A stretch of DNA of 51,979 nt from Herpetosiphonaceae bacterium (GCA_013538855.1 JABXJS010000047.1:1-51979); one strand, 5' to 3'. Counted from the first letter of the stretch, positions 41,461 to 50,787 are shown. Notes: generated by a model from the sequence alone, not told the origin. Translations and numbers: made by a program.

Positions 41461-41745
41461 ACCGCCACCCAGCCCACTCGACCAGCCATCCGTTATAAAA
41501 GAACACTCAACAGCGGCGCTGAGCATCAGGCGACGGCATGGCAAACCGCCGACCTACGCGCCGTGCTGGCACGGCCATGCCTATGCAGCACCGCCACCCA
41601 GCCAGCACAACCAGCCATCCGGCATAGAACACTTAACAGCGGCGCTGATCATCAGGCGGCGGCATGGCAGCGCGCCGACCTACGCGCCGTGCTGGCACCG
41701 CCATGCCTATGCAGCAATCGGCGCACAGCCAGCACGGCTAAACAT
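41461..41745. repeat. Tandem 129-bp intergenic repeat, two full copies and a partial third
   Basis: Copies start at 41461 and 41590, each opening with 'accgccacccagcc' and closing with 'ccatgcctatgcagc'. A truncated, diverged third start is visible at about 41716 ('cacagccagcacggctaaac'). Within each copy is the 'gcgctga(t/g)catcag' element that also occurs at 32213 and 44285. No gene is supported between 41366 and 41759. Confidence 0.8.
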
Positions 41746-41759
41746 CCTCAAAAACAACG

Positions 41760-42227
41760 CTACTCGGCGGCGCGCTGCGCGTCTAGCTCCTGCTGTAGCT
41801 CGGCGGTCAGCTGCTCGACGAGGTCGGGGCGGCCGTGGAACTGCGCGGGCGTGTTCTGGTACAGCGCGATGCGCCAGCCGTCGGCGTCGCGGACGGCCAG
41901 CAGCGTGTGGTGCGTGTTCACGGCGGGGTTCAGCGCTGTCTGGCCCGGCGGCACCATGCCCGAAACGGCGCGCAGCAGCGCAACGGTAGGCGCGAGCAGC
42001 TGCACCGTGCGCACTTTGCCGATGTAGGCCGCCGTCTGGTGGTGGGCGAAGATCTGGCCAAGCGTGGCGGCGATCTCGTCCGGGCCGTGCATCGTGCTGC
42101 CGTCGAAGCCGATCACGCTGGCGTCGGCGCGGAAGGGCGCGGCGAAGGCGGCGGCGTCGCGGCTGTTCCAGCTACGGATGAGCTGCGCGTAGAGGTCGCG
42201 CACGGCGGCAGTGTCTGACTTATGCAT
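41760..42227 (-). CDS. SnoaL/DUF4440-like NTF2-fold protein
   Basis: 155 residues from the ATG at 42227, which overlaps the upstream RHH gene stop by one base (TAATG). NTF2-fold marks: an N-terminal helix 'VRDLYAQLIRSWNSRDAAAFAAPF', 'ADASVIGFDGSTMHGPDEIAATLGQIF', and late strands 'NTHHTLLAVRDADGWRIALYQNTPA' typical of the SgcJ/EcaC-type subgroup. Members are cone-shaped binding proteins or small isomerases/hydrolases; function cannot be told from sequence. Coupled translation with an RHH protein is a notable pairing. Confidence 0.88.
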   Translation of the reverse strand: MHKSDTAAVRDLYAQLIRSWNSRDAAAFAAPFRADASVIGFDGSTMHGPDEIAATLGQIFAHHQTAAYIGKVRTVQLLAPTVALLRAVSGMVPPGQTALNPAVNTHHTLLAVRDADGWRIALYQNTPAQFHGRPDLVEQLTAELQQELDAQRAAE

Positions 42228-42481
42228 TAGCAGTGCTCCTGTTCGCATTGAGCGTAGATGGCGTGGTCGGCGGCATAGCCCGCCGACGCGCCGTTGAGCG
42301 CCAGCTCGGCCAGCCGCAGATCAAGCTCGCCATGGTCAGGCGCGCGCTGTGCGTGGCGCTCGGCTACGGCGGCGGTCAGCACATTGTTGATCAGCGCTGT
42401 GCGCGGAATACCCTGCTCTGCCGCGAGCGAGTCCAGCGCGTGCAGCAGCTGGTCGTCGAGAATTAATGAGACGGTTCGCAT
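42227..42481 (-). CDS. Ribbon-helix-helix (CopG-type) small DNA-binding protein
   Basis: 84 residues. The first half is an RHH domain (beta strand Arg-Thr-Val-Ser-Leu-Ile-Leu-Asp, helix 'LLHALDSLAAEQGIPRTALINNVL'). The second half is Ala/Glu-rich and ends with two cysteines (Cys79 and Cys84) that could bind metal or form a disulfide. RHH proteins of this size are often antitoxins, but the coupled neighbour is an NTF2-like protein, not a known toxin. It may regulate its own operon. Confidence 0.85.
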   Translation of the reverse strand: MRTVSLILDDQLLHALDSLAAEQGIPRTALINNVLTAAVAERHAQRAPDHGELDLRLAELALNGASAGYAADHAIYAQCEQEHC

Positions 42482-42503
42482 GCACTCTACCTCGATAAAA
42501 CTA

Positions 42504-43133
42504 TTAGGACGGTTTGGTAAACAGCAGTGCTAAAATCCGCGGCGGCTTGCCCTGGTCCTCGGCGTGCCAGCGCTCGTGCAGCGCGGTCAGCGTCAGCCCG
42601 GCGGCCGCAGCGGTGTGGATAAACTCGGAGATGTGGTGGACATAGGCGGGGATACGAATCTGTGCGTCGGCCTGCGTGAAGGTGGCCTGCGCGCCCAGGT
42701 ATTGGCGAAACGGGTGCAGCTCGCTGATGAGACAGCGCCCGCCTGGCGCAAGCACCCGCGCCACCTCGGCGAAGATAAAGCCGAGGTCGGCGATGTGCTC
42801 CAGCACCAGGTTGCCCACGACCAGATCGACCGCCTGATCGGCGCACGGCCAGGGCTGCGTCAGGTCGGCCTCGGTGAAGGTGACGTTGGTGGCGCGGAGC
42901 TTGGCGCGCGCTCTGGCGAGCATGCCGGGGGCGAAGTCGAGCGCCTGCACCTGCGCGCCGATCTGCGCCAGCAGCGCGGTGTTCTTGCCTGTCCCGCAGC
43001 CTAGCTCAAGGATCGAGCGCACGCGCAGCGCGCCCAGCAGCTCGCGTGTGACCAGCGCATCGAGGTCGCGGGTCAGATTGCGGTCGCTATCGTAGGCGGC
43101 GGCCCAGGCGCTGTAGTGCTCGCTGATGCGCAT
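42504..43133 (-). CDS. Class I SAM-dependent methyltransferase
   Basis: 209 residues. Motif I is Leu-Glu-Leu-Gly-Cys-Gly-Thr-Gly-Lys (residues 43-51), followed by the acidic strand-2 end (Ala-Leu-Asp-Phe-Ala) and motif IV-like 'VDLVVGNLVLEHIADLGFIF' with 'VLAPGGRCLISELHP'. This is the UbiE/Bud23-like type acting on small molecules. The acceptor is unknown. It lies 22 bp upstream of the RHH gene on the same strand, so the methyltransferase, RHH and NTF2-like genes may form one operon. Confidence 0.92.
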   Translation of the reverse strand: MRISEHYSAWAAAYDSDRNLTRDLDALVTRELLGALRVRSILELGCGTGKNTALLAQIGAQVQALDFAPGMLARARAKLRATNVTFTEADLTQPWPCADQAVDLVVGNLVLEHIADLGFIFAEVARVLAPGGRCLISELHPFRQYLGAQATFTQADAQIRIPAYVHHISEFIHTAAAAGLTLTALHERWHAEDQGKPPRILALLFTKPS

Positions 43134-43164
43134 CGCGTCTTTCCTTAAACAACAAAACTACCCA

Positions 43165-43185
43165 CACATATGTGCGAGTAGTATA
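43165..43185 (-). promoter_or_regulatory. Promoter and 10-bp palindrome before the methyltransferase gene
   Basis: TATACT on the minus strand (43185-43180) is followed by the palindrome CACATATGTG (43174-43165) at the expected start site, about 32-41 bp before the ATG. The dyad could be an operator for the RHH protein of the same operon. Confidence 0.4.
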
Positions 43186-43223
43186 GCGCGCCGTGACCAC
43201 GGCCACCAGGATCGCAAGACCGA

Positions 43224-43976
43224 TTAAGGCCCGGCCGCGGGGGCGAGCGCCGGAAACTCGTCCCAGGTCCGGCCGTCCAACTCGCGCCCGCCAGACTTCG
43301 GCGAGCGCCCGCCCCACTGTTTAAAGAAAAAGGCTACGCCACTGAGAACGCAAGCATCGCGCAGCTCGCGAATCCAGGCCGGATCGCAGGGGCGATGGCC
43401 GGGGCCGCTCTCGCCGCCAGCAATGAGCCAGTCGATATCGGCGAGGTCAAGCGCGTGCAGCGAGCCAAGCAGTGGCTCGGCGCTGATAAAGCGCACGGCG
43501 GCGGGCACGTGGCGCAGCCGCTCCACGCGCCAGGCGTACTGGATTGTCTCCACCGACACGCCCAGCCAGATGTGCGCGGGCCAGCCAGATGCGGCGTGCA
43601 GCCGCTCGCTGATGCGCGGGACCAGGCGCGCCAGCCGGGATGGGCGCTTGGTGAGCACCTGAAAGATGTGCCAGTCGGCGCGCGCCATCACAGCGAACAC
43701 AGCGAGGATAAAGTCATCGGGCACATCGCGGTGGAACAGGTCGGACATCGAGTTGGTGAAGATGCGCCGCGGCTTCTTCCAGCGCAGCGGGTACGCGAGC
43801 CGCTGCGGCCACAGGCGCAGGTCAAAGCCCTGCTCGTAGGGATGCCCAGGCGTGCCGCGCCAGCGCTCGGCGAAGGTGCGCGCATAGCAGTGGTCGCAGC
43901 CCGCCGAAACCTCGGTGCACCCGGTGACCGGATTCCAGGTCGCGTCCGTCCACTCAATCGTCGATTGCAGGCTCAT
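43224..43976 (-). CDS. DUF5131 / phage Gp37-Gp68-family protein
   Basis: 250 residues starting with the family hallmark 'IEWTDATWNPVTGC' followed by Cys-Asp-His-Cys-Tyr-Ala; together with the earlier Cys these form a Cys-x7-Cys-x2-Cys set resembling radical-SAM or Fe-S sites. Other conserved parts: 'RIFTNSMSDLFHRDVPDDFI', 'WHIFQVLTKRPSRL', 'WLGVSVETIQ', 'FISAEPLLG' and 'WLIAGGESGPGHRPCDPAWIRELRDAC'. The family is frequent in phages and mobile elements, with no settled biochemical role. Its start overlaps the end of a 12-codon upstream ORF by four bases (ATGA). Confidence 0.93.
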   Translation of the reverse strand: MSLQSTIEWTDATWNPVTGCTEVSAGCDHCYARTFAERWRGTPGHPYEQGFDLRLWPQRLAYPLRWKKPRRIFTNSMSDLFHRDVPDDFILAVFAVMARADWHIFQVLTKRPSRLARLVPRISERLHAASGWPAHIWLGVSVETIQYAWRVERLRHVPAAVRFISAEPLLGSLHALDLADIDWLIAGGESGPGHRPCDPAWIRELRDACVLSGVAFFFKQWGGRSPKSGGRELDGRTWDEFPALAPAAGP

Positions 43977-44011
43977 GGGCGCTGTCCTTTGTCATTGAAT
44001 TCTGGTGTCAT
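43973..44011 (-). CDS. 12-residue leader ORF coupled to the DUF5131 gene
   Basis: AAGGAGG (44024-44018) lies six bases before an ATG at 44011 that encodes 12 residues (Met-Thr-Pro-Glu-Phe-Asn-Asp-Lys-Gly-Gln-Arg-Pro) and a TGA overlapping the DUF5131 ATG (ATGA). This is the best ribosome site in the region, better than the AAGGA before the main ORF. Ribosomes would load on the leader and restart on the gene. Confidence 0.55.
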   Translation of the reverse strand: MTPEFNDKGQRP

Positions 44012-44030
44012 CTGCAACCTCCTTGATATA

Positions 44031-44481
44031 TCCTCGTTTCTGACGGTTGTTTGATAGGCTACAACCTAATGCTAGGCTATAGAACAATAGTCTGTCCAGG
44101 GGTCAACGCAGTTCACCTTTTTGAAAAGGCTACGCGCTCATGGTGGGCGCTCGCTGTGGCATAGGCGTGGTGGTGCTGGCCTTGGCGGCGCAGGCGCTGA
44201 CGTGCATACGACCGCTGATGCCATAGCAGGCGCTGAGGTGTGTGATAGCTCATGCTGGATGCTAGGAAGAAGCGCACGCACCTGGCGCTGAGCAGCAGGC
44301 GGGCAGCCGCAGCGGCAAGCGTAGCCCAAGCGACGGCGTAGCAGCTTAAAATGTTAACATAAGAGTTTGGTTAAGTAGCCCGAATGCGCGCACAGATTTA
44401 GAGGGCTTATGGTATCATCCAAAGATAGGGTGCATAAGCCGCCCCAACATCCGTGTTGTTCTACACAGGAGCTATCGTCCC
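44031..44481. other. Divergent intergenic region between DUF5131 and moxR
   Basis: 450 bp with no supported gene. Minus-strand side: a possible -35 TTGACC near 44105 and two direct copies of 'taggcta' (about 44055-44082). Middle: GC-rich degenerate sequence with 'ggcgctgagcagcaggcgg' (44284-44302) related to the 41516 repeat. Right side: AT-rich stretch before moxR with a TATCAT (44413-44418) that could be a -10. Confidence 0.35.
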
Positions 44482-45455
<974 letters not shown>

Positions 45456-45459
<4 letters not shown>

Positions 45460-46346
45460 TGAACATCAACGAGCTGATGCGCGAGGTGCGCCTGATCGAG
45501 CTGCGCACGGCCAAGCTGGTAACCGGCATGTTCGCCGGGATGTACCTGAGCAGCTTCAAAGGCCGCGGCATCGAGTTCGACGAGGTCCATGAGTACAATC
45601 CCGGCGACGATGTGCGGGCGATCGACTGGAATGTGACCGCCCGCACCGGCAAGCCCTACATCAAGCGCTTCGTCGAGGAGCGCGAGATGACGGTGATCCT
45701 GGCCGTCGATATCAGCGCCTCGGGCGAGTTCGGCACCACGCGCAAGTTCAAGCGCCAGCTCGCCACCGAGCTATGCGCCACGCTGGCGCTGTCGGCGGTG
45801 CGCAACAACGACCGCGTTGGCCTGATGCTCTTCACCGATGAGGTGCAGCAGTTTCTGCCGCCGCGCAAGGGCCGCAACCACGTGATGCAGATGATTCGCA
45901 CGCTGCTCACCGCCGAGCCACGTCACCCTGGCACGAATATCACGCGCATGCTAGACTATCTCAACACTGTTGTGCAGCGGCGCGCGCTGGTGTTTATTGT
46001 GTCGGATTTTCGCTCGGACGATAGCTTTACGCGCGCGCTGAACGTCACCGCCCGTCGCCACGATGTGGTCGCGGTGCGCGTGATCGATCCTGGCGAGCGC
46101 GATCTGCCACCAGTGGGACTGATTCGCCTGCAGGATGCCGAGACCGGAACCGAGCTTGTGGTCGATCTGAGCGACAAGCGCGTGCGCAAGCTGCTGCACG
46201 AGCGCGCCGAGGCCCGCGACGCCCTATACCACAACGAGTTCCGCGCCCTGGGTATCGACACCATCACCATCGAGACGCATGGGCGCTTCATCGAGGCGCT
46301 GCAGGCGTTTTTCAACAACCGCATTCGGCGGCGCGAGCGAGCATAA
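45456..46346 (+). CDS. DUF58 (VWA-like) protein
   Basis: 296 residues. DUF58 signatures are 'FKGRGIEFDEVHEYNPGDDVRAIDWNVTARTG' and the following 'KRFVEEREMTVILAVDISAS', where Asp-Ile-Ser-Ala-Ser is a metal-ion-dependent adhesion (MIDAS) motif. No membrane segment, so it is cytoplasmic. DUF58 proteins are the standard partners of MoxR ATPases. Overlap with moxR (ATGA) supports tight coupling. Confidence 0.96.
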
Positions 46347-46358
46347 ATGAGGAGCACT

Positions 46359-47288
46359 ATGCGACGGCGTTGGATACTTCTTCTCTGGATCGGGCTGCTG
46401 CTCTGGCCCGCCACAACCAGTGCGGCCGACGAGCCAGTCAGCGTCGATGTGCGCCTAAACCGCGTGCAGATCACCGTGGGCGATATTCTGACCTACGAGC
46501 TGCTGGTTACCGCGCCCAAGGACTACACGCTGGAGGTGCCGCCTGTGCCCGAGCGCGGCGCAACCTTCGGCGAGTGGGAGGTGCGCGCGTGCAGCGCAAG
46601 CACGCCGAGCAGCACCGACGCCGCCGTGCAGCAGGGCTGGACGTGCGAGCTGGTCAACTGGAAGGTCGGCTATCACGCCTTCCCGACCCAGATCGTGCGC
46701 TACACCGCCCCGGACGGCAGCACCGGCCGCGTCACCACGGTGCCGCTGGCGGTCGAGATCGCCTCCGTGCTCGATGAAAATGCACAGGACATTAAGCCAA
46801 TTAAGCCACCACTGAATATGGAAGAACAAGCGAACTATCTGTTGATTTTGGGCCTGAGCCTGCTCACGCTGCTGCTGCTGGGCTTCTTGGTCTGGGCGGC
46901 GCTGTACTATCGCCGCCACCGACCAGTGCCAGCGCCAATCGAGGCCGCCGCGCCGCCGCCCGACCCAGTCGCCACCGCGCTTGCCGAGCTAGAGCGCATC
47001 GCCCGCATGAACCTCGTGGCGCAAGATCGCATCGTCGATCACTACGCGCTCATCGCCGATGTGCTGCGGCGCTTTATCGCCGACCGCTTTAGCATCCCGG
47101 CGCTGGAGCGCACCACCGGCGAGGTGCGCATGGCCATGAACCATCCGATGCTGCAGCAGCGCCGCGACATCCTGCTGGCCCTGCTGGCCGAGAGCGACGG
47201 CGTGAAGTTCGCCCGGCGCATGCCAACGTCCAACGAAGCGCTAGCCCTTTTGGAGAATGCCCGCCAGGCCGTGCTGGCCACGCGCTAG
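46359..47288 (+). CDS. BatD-like membrane protein with signal peptide
   Basis: 309 residues from the ATG at 46359, five bases after GGAG; an ATG at 46347 overlaps that site and is less likely. A signal peptide (1-22, Thr-Ser-Ala-Ala), a beta-rich extracytoplasmic domain with two cysteines (about residues 78 and 96), one membrane helix (about 160-182) and a cytoplasmic helical tail 'ALAELERIARMN ... FSIPALERTTGE' typical of DUF4381/BatD C-terminal parts. It is shorter than full BatD proteins. It probably links the VWA proteins to the outer side of the membrane. Confidence 0.85.
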   Translation: MRRRWILLLWIGLLLWPATTSAADEPVSVDVRLNRVQITVGDILTYELLVTAPKDYTLEVPPVPERGATFGEWEVRACSASTPSSTDAAVQQGWTCELVNWKVGYHAFPTQIVRYTAPDGSTGRVTTVPLAVEIASVLDENAQDIKPIKPPLNMEEQANYLLILGLSLLTLLLLGFLVWAALYYRRHRPVPAPIEAAAPPPDPVATALAELERIARMNLVAQDRIVDHYALIADVLRRFIADRFSIPALERTTGEVRMAMNHPMLQQRRDILLALLAESDGVKFARRMPTSNEALALLENARQAVLATR

Positions 47289-47303
47289 GCGGCGGAGATG
47301 CCC

Positions 47304-48302
47304 ATGAACGTTCATTTTGCCTACCCATATATGTTTTGGCTGCTGCCGCTAGTGCCGATGGTCTGGTGGGTGATGTGGCACCGCTCACGCACCGACATTG
47401 CCACCATGCGCTTCTCCGACCTCAAGCTGCTGGCCGATGCGCGGCCCTCCTGGCGCGTGCGCCTGCGCTGGATGGTCTTCGCGATTCGCGCGCTTACCAT
47501 CGGCCTGATCATCGTGGTGCTGTCGCGGCCGCAGCAGGTGCAAAGCTCCGAGCGCGTCGTGCGCGAAGGCATCGACATCCAGCTGGCGCTGGATATCTCC
47601 CTGAGCATGAAAGCGGGCGACTTCGACCCCAAGGATCGCATCACCGTGGCCAAAGAGGTGATCGCAGACTTCATCAATGGCCGCCAGGATGATCGCATCG
47701 GGCTGGTGGTGTTCTCCGGCCACGCCTTCACGCAGGTGCCGCTGACGCTGGACTACGATTTTCTGCAAAACCTGCTCGGTCAGGTGCAGACGGTGCGGCG
47801 GCCCGACGGCACAGCGATCGGCATCGCCCTCGCCCACTCGGTCGATGCGCTGCGCTCGTCCGAGACCAAGAGCAAGATCGTGATTCTGCTCACCGACGGC
47901 TCGAATAACCGCGGCGATGTTGACCCGCTGCAGGCCGCCGATATTGCGCGTGCGCTGAACGTGCGCGTGTACACCATCCTCGTTGGCAAGCCTGGCGATG
48001 GCGAGTATCCGGTCTATGACTCATACCGCGATCAGTACTACATGATTCCAGCGCCAACCGTCGAGGACGAGCGCGATCTGCGCGACATCGCCGACCGCAC
48101 CGGCGGCCTGTTCTTCCGCGCTGGCGACGAGCAGGCGCTGCGCGAGATCTATCAGAAAATCGACCAGCTGGAGCGCTCGCAGGTGGCCAGCGAAAAGCTG
48201 GTGCGCTATCAGGAGGGCTGGCAGTCGTGGGCCTTGGCGGCCATGCTGACGCTGATGGCCGAGATCCTGCTGCGCACCCTTGTGCTACGGAGTGTGAACT
48301 AA
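47304..48302 (+). CDS. batA: VWA-domain membrane protein BatA
   Basis: 332 residues; the ATG at 47304 is preferred over 47298 because GGAG lies six bases before it. Two N-terminal helices (about 5-25 and 55-78) with 'FSDLKLLADARPSWRVRLRW' between them, a VWA domain starting 'IDIQLALDISLSM' (MIDAS Asp-Ile-Ser-Leu-Ser), 'ILLTDGSNNRGDVDPLQAADIA' and a C-terminal helix: the standard BatA layout. VWA domain location is extracytoplasmic or cytoplasmic depending on topology. It works with BatB, BatC-like and MoxR. Confidence 0.95.
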   Translation: MNVHFAYPYMFWLLPLVPMVWWVMWHRSRTDIATMRFSDLKLLADARPSWRVRLRWMVFAIRALTIGLIIVVLSRPQQVQSSERVVREGIDIQLALDISLSMKAGDFDPKDRITVAKEVIADFINGRQDDRIGLVVFSGHAFTQVPLTLDYDFLQNLLGQVQTVRRPDGTAIGIALAHSVDALRSSETKSKIVILLTDGSNNRGDVDPLQAADIARALNVRVYTILVGKPGDGEYPVYDSYRDQYYMIPAPTVEDERDLRDIADRTGGLFFRAGDEQALREIYQKIDQLERSQVASEKLVRYQEGWQSWALAAMLTLMAEILLRTLVLRSVN

Positions 48303-49306
48303 TGGCTGCTGAACCGCTCTATCTCTGGCTGCTGCTGCTGGTTGTGCCACTGATTGTGGTCTTCTGGTACTCATGGCGGCGCTCGGACACGGCGCTCAAG
48401 CAGCTGGGCGACACACCGCTGATCGCCCAGCTTGTGCAGGTGTCGCCGCGCCGCCGTCGCCGCCTGCGCGCCGCCCTGATGATCACCGCCTGGGCGCTGA
48501 TCGCTGTAGCGCTGGCGCGCCCACGCTGGGGCTTTGGCGAAGAGGCGGTCAAGCGCAGCGGTCTGCAGGTGCTGGTGCTGCTCGATGGCTCCACCAGCAT
48601 GGCCGCCCAGGACATCCGACCGTCGCGCATCGAGGCCGGCAAAGATGTGGTCAGCAATCTGCTCGATAACCTGGAGGGCAACCAGGTGGGCATGCTGATG
48701 TTCGGCTCTTCAAGCTATGTGCAGTTTCCACTGACCACCGACCTCGCGGCGGCCCGCTCGCTGGTCGAGCCGATCAACACCCGCTCGCTGACGCTCGGCG
48801 GCACCAATATCGACTCGGCCATCAACGATGCGCTGCACACATTCCCGCTCGGCGAGATCGAGGGGCGCACGCTGATCATCATCACCGACGGCGGCGATCC
48901 TGACCCAGAGAAGGATACCAAGGCGGTGGAAGCAGCGCGCGAGGCCGCGAAAGCGGGGCTGACGATCCACACCATCGGCATGGCCACCACCACCGGCGCG
49001 CCCATCCCGGTCTACGACAATCTTGGCGAGATCTCGTATGTCGAGCAAAACGGCCAGCGGGTGACCAGCAAGCTCAACCAGCCGCTGCTGGAGCAGATCG
49101 CATCGGCCACCGGCGGCACCTACTTCGATGGGCAAGACTTAGATGTGAACCGCCTGATGCGGGTGATCAACCAAGCGGCTCCAGTCGATCTGGAGGCGCA
49201 GCTTAATCGGCGCACACAGACCGAGCGCTTCTATCTGTTCGCCGGTCTGGCGCTGGTCCTGCTGATCAGCGATGTGCTTGTTGGCAAACGTGGGAGGATG
49301 TCATGA
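48302..49306 (+). CDS. batB: VWA-domain membrane protein BatB
   Basis: 334 residues. The ATG overlaps the batA stop by one base (TAATG). Two N-terminal helices ('LYLWLLLLVVPLIVVFWY' and 'AALMITAWALIAVALARP') precede a VWA domain with MIDAS Asp-Gly-Ser-Thr-Ser, 'GLQVLVLLDGSTSMAAQDI', the second loop 'TLGGTNIDSAI' and 'LIIITDGGD'. A C-terminal helix (about 310-330) follows. The paralogue of BatA; the pair usually form a membrane complex. Confidence 0.95.
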   Translation: MAAEPLYLWLLLLVVPLIVVFWYSWRRSDTALKQLGDTPLIAQLVQVSPRRRRRLRAALMITAWALIAVALARPRWGFGEEAVKRSGLQVLVLLDGSTSMAAQDIRPSRIEAGKDVVSNLLDNLEGNQVGMLMFGSSSYVQFPLTTDLAAARSLVEPINTRSLTLGGTNIDSAINDALHTFPLGEIEGRTLIIITDGGDPDPEKDTKAVEAAREAAKAGLTIHTIGMATTTGAPIPVYDNLGEISYVEQNGQRVTSKLNQPLLEQIASATGGTYFDGQDLDVNRLMRVINQAAPVDLEAQLNRRTQTERFYLFAGLALVLLISDVLVGKRGRMS

Positions 49307-50058
49307 AACGATTGCGCATGGGCGGGCTGGTCCTCGTCCTCAGCCTCGGGCTAGCCAGCTGCGGCGAGCCGACGGTCAGCGACTTCAACCGCCAGGGCAA
49401 CGACTACTTCGCCCAAGGCATCTACGGTCAGGCCCTGCAGCAGTACAAGGAGGCCGTGCTGATCGCGCCGGATCGTCCGGAGCCGAGCATCAATCTTGGC
49501 ATCGCCCGCTATCAACTCGGCGACTATCTTGGCGCAATCGAGGCTCCCAACAGCGTGCTGGAAAGTGCGCCGCCTGAGCTACAGTCCACAATCTACTACA
49601 ATCAGGGCAACGCCCACTTTCGCCTCGGCGAGTATGAGGATGCGATCGATGGCTATAAAAACGCGCTGCGCCGCACGCCCAACGATGCCGATGCCAAATA
49701 CAACCTGGAGCTAGCGCAGAAGCTGCTGGAGCAGCAGCAGCAACAGCAGCAGCAGGCAGGCGGCGGCCAGGGCCAACAGCAGCAGCCCCAGGATGGCCAG
49801 CAGCCCGACCAGCAGCAGGGCGGCGGCGATCAGCAGCCCGACCAGCAGAACCCCCAGGGCGGCGGCGATCAGCAGCCCGACCAGCAGCGGCCCAACCCGC
49901 CGCCATCCAGCCTCTCGCCGGATCAGGCCGAGCGCGCCCTCGACCGCCTGCGCCGCTCCGAGGAAAACCAGAACGATGAGCTGTACGACAACTATGCGGT
50001 CGGCGGCAATCCCGACGAGCAAAATAGCCAGTCGAACTCCGGCGATAGCGAGTGGTAG
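49303..50058 (+). CDS. TPR lipoprotein, BatC-like
   Basis: 251 residues; GGAGG five bases before the ATG, overlapping batB by four bases. A lipoprotein signal ends Leu-Ala-Ser-Cys (Cys20). Three TPR units span about 28-145 ('NRQGNDYFAQGIYGQALQQYKEAV', 'INLGIARYQLGDYLGAIE', 'YNQGNAHFRLGEYEDAIDGYKNAL'). A Gln/Pro/Gly-rich tail (about 145-205) contains repeated Gly-Gly-Gly-Asp-Gln-Gln-Pro-Asp-Gln-Gln, followed by 'LSPDQAERALDRLRRSEEN', the helix common at the end of BatC. Bat operons affect oxidative stress tolerance, virulence and cell shape in other phyla; a TPR scaffold for the complex is the likely role here. Confidence 0.92.
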   Translation: MKRLRMGGLVLVLSLGLASCGEPTVSDFNRQGNDYFAQGIYGQALQQYKEAVLIAPDRPEPSINLGIARYQLGDYLGAIEAPNSVLESAPPELQSTIYYNQGNAHFRLGEYEDAIDGYKNALRRTPNDADAKYNLELAQKLLEQQQQQQQQAGGGQGQQQQPQDGQQPDQQQGGGDQQPDQQNPQGGGDQQPDQQRPNPPPSSLSPDQAERALDRLRRSEENQNDELYDNYAVGGNPDEQNSQSNSGDSEW

Positions 50059-50060
50059 CC

Positions 50061-50108
50061 GCTGCGCGGAGTACGCGCAGCAGCGGCGGTCGTTCGGCCG
50101 CCGCTGCT
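50061..50108 (+). terminator. Two overlapping hairpins after the Bat operon
   Basis: Hairpin 1: GCTGCGCG (50061-50068) with CGCGCAGC (50074-50081). Hairpin 2: 11-bp stem 50079-50089 with 50098-50108, followed by GTGTTT. They share bases 50079-50081, so they compete at the base. Confidence 0.7.
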
Positions 50109-50222
50109 GTGTTTAAGCCCGCCGATCAGCCGAGGTGTCCGCCGTCTGCGCCCAGCGCTCGTGCGCTGCGCTGACGGGAGAACATTCGTGTAGCGCTGCC
50201 CCATGGCAGCAAAGGAGCCTGA

Positions 50223-50699
50223 ATGAGCTTTCATACGACCGATCTGTGCGATGCACATCCCGATGTCGTTGTGCCACTATTCGACTACCGCTTTTTTGGC
50301 CAAAAGCGCAGCTTCTGCGGGCCAATCGCGACAGTGCAGGTGTTCGAGGACAACGTGCTGGTGCGGCAGGCGCTAGAGACGCTCCCAGCTGGCACGCTGC
50401 TCGTCGTCGATGGCGGCGGCTCGCGGCGCTGCGCCCTGCTCGGCGACCGGCTGGCCGCGATTGCGCTGGAGCGCGAGCTGGCCGGCGTGATCATCAACGG
50501 CTGCGTGCGCGACGCGGCGGAGCTGGCGACCATGGATGTCGGCGTCGTGGCGCTTGGCACGCACCCGCGCAAGAGCAATAAGCACGGCACGGGCCAGGCC
50601 GATGTAGTGCTGAGCTTCGGCGAGGCCCTGTGGCACCCAGGGGCCTTCGCCTACGTCGATGCAGACGGCATTGTGCTTGCGCCGCAGCCGCTGCTCTAG
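50223..50699 (+). CDS. RraA-family protein (RNase E regulator / HMG-CHA aldolase-like)
   Basis: 158 residues, the usual RraA length, with AAGGAG six bases before the ATG. Conserved parts are 'DLCDAHPDVV', 'FCGPIATVQVFEDN', 'LLVVDGGGSRRCALLGD', 'GVIINGCVRDAAEL' and 'PRKSNKHGTGQ'. The Arg-Asp in Gly-Cys-Val-Arg-Asp and the upstream Gly-Gly-Gly-Ser mark the anion and metal site in the aldolase branch. RraA inhibits RNase E in Escherichia coli; in many bacteria relatives act as 4-hydroxy-4-methyl-2-oxoglutarate/oxaloacetate aldolases. Which role applies is unknown. Confidence 0.94.
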   Translation: MSFHTTDLCDAHPDVVVPLFDYRFFGQKRSFCGPIATVQVFEDNVLVRQALETLPAGTLLVVDGGGSRRCALLGDRLAAIALERELAGVIINGCVRDAAELATMDVGVVALGTHPRKSNKHGTGQADVVLSFGEALWHPGAFAYVDADGIVLAPQPLL

Positions 50700-50705
50700 C
50701 GCCTC

Positions 50706-50787
50706 GCGCTGCTCAGCGCCGCTCCTATGCGAAAACAGCTAGGCGCAGCAGGCGCGCCACTCTGAACGAACAGCGCTGCTCAGCGCT
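50706..50787. repeat. Repeated 14-bp palindrome between convergent genes
   Basis: GCGCTGCTCAGCGC occurs at 50706-50719 and again at 50773-50786 (there extended to 16 bp). The second copy overlaps the DUF899 gene stop. They can form short 6-bp stems and may serve as weak terminators for the convergent genes. Confidence 0.55.

Noticed and set aside
43224-43976. DUF5131 (phage Gp37/Gp68-like) gene as evidence for a prophage
   Set aside because: No integrase, structural or replication phage genes are nearby; the gene alone does not define a prophage.
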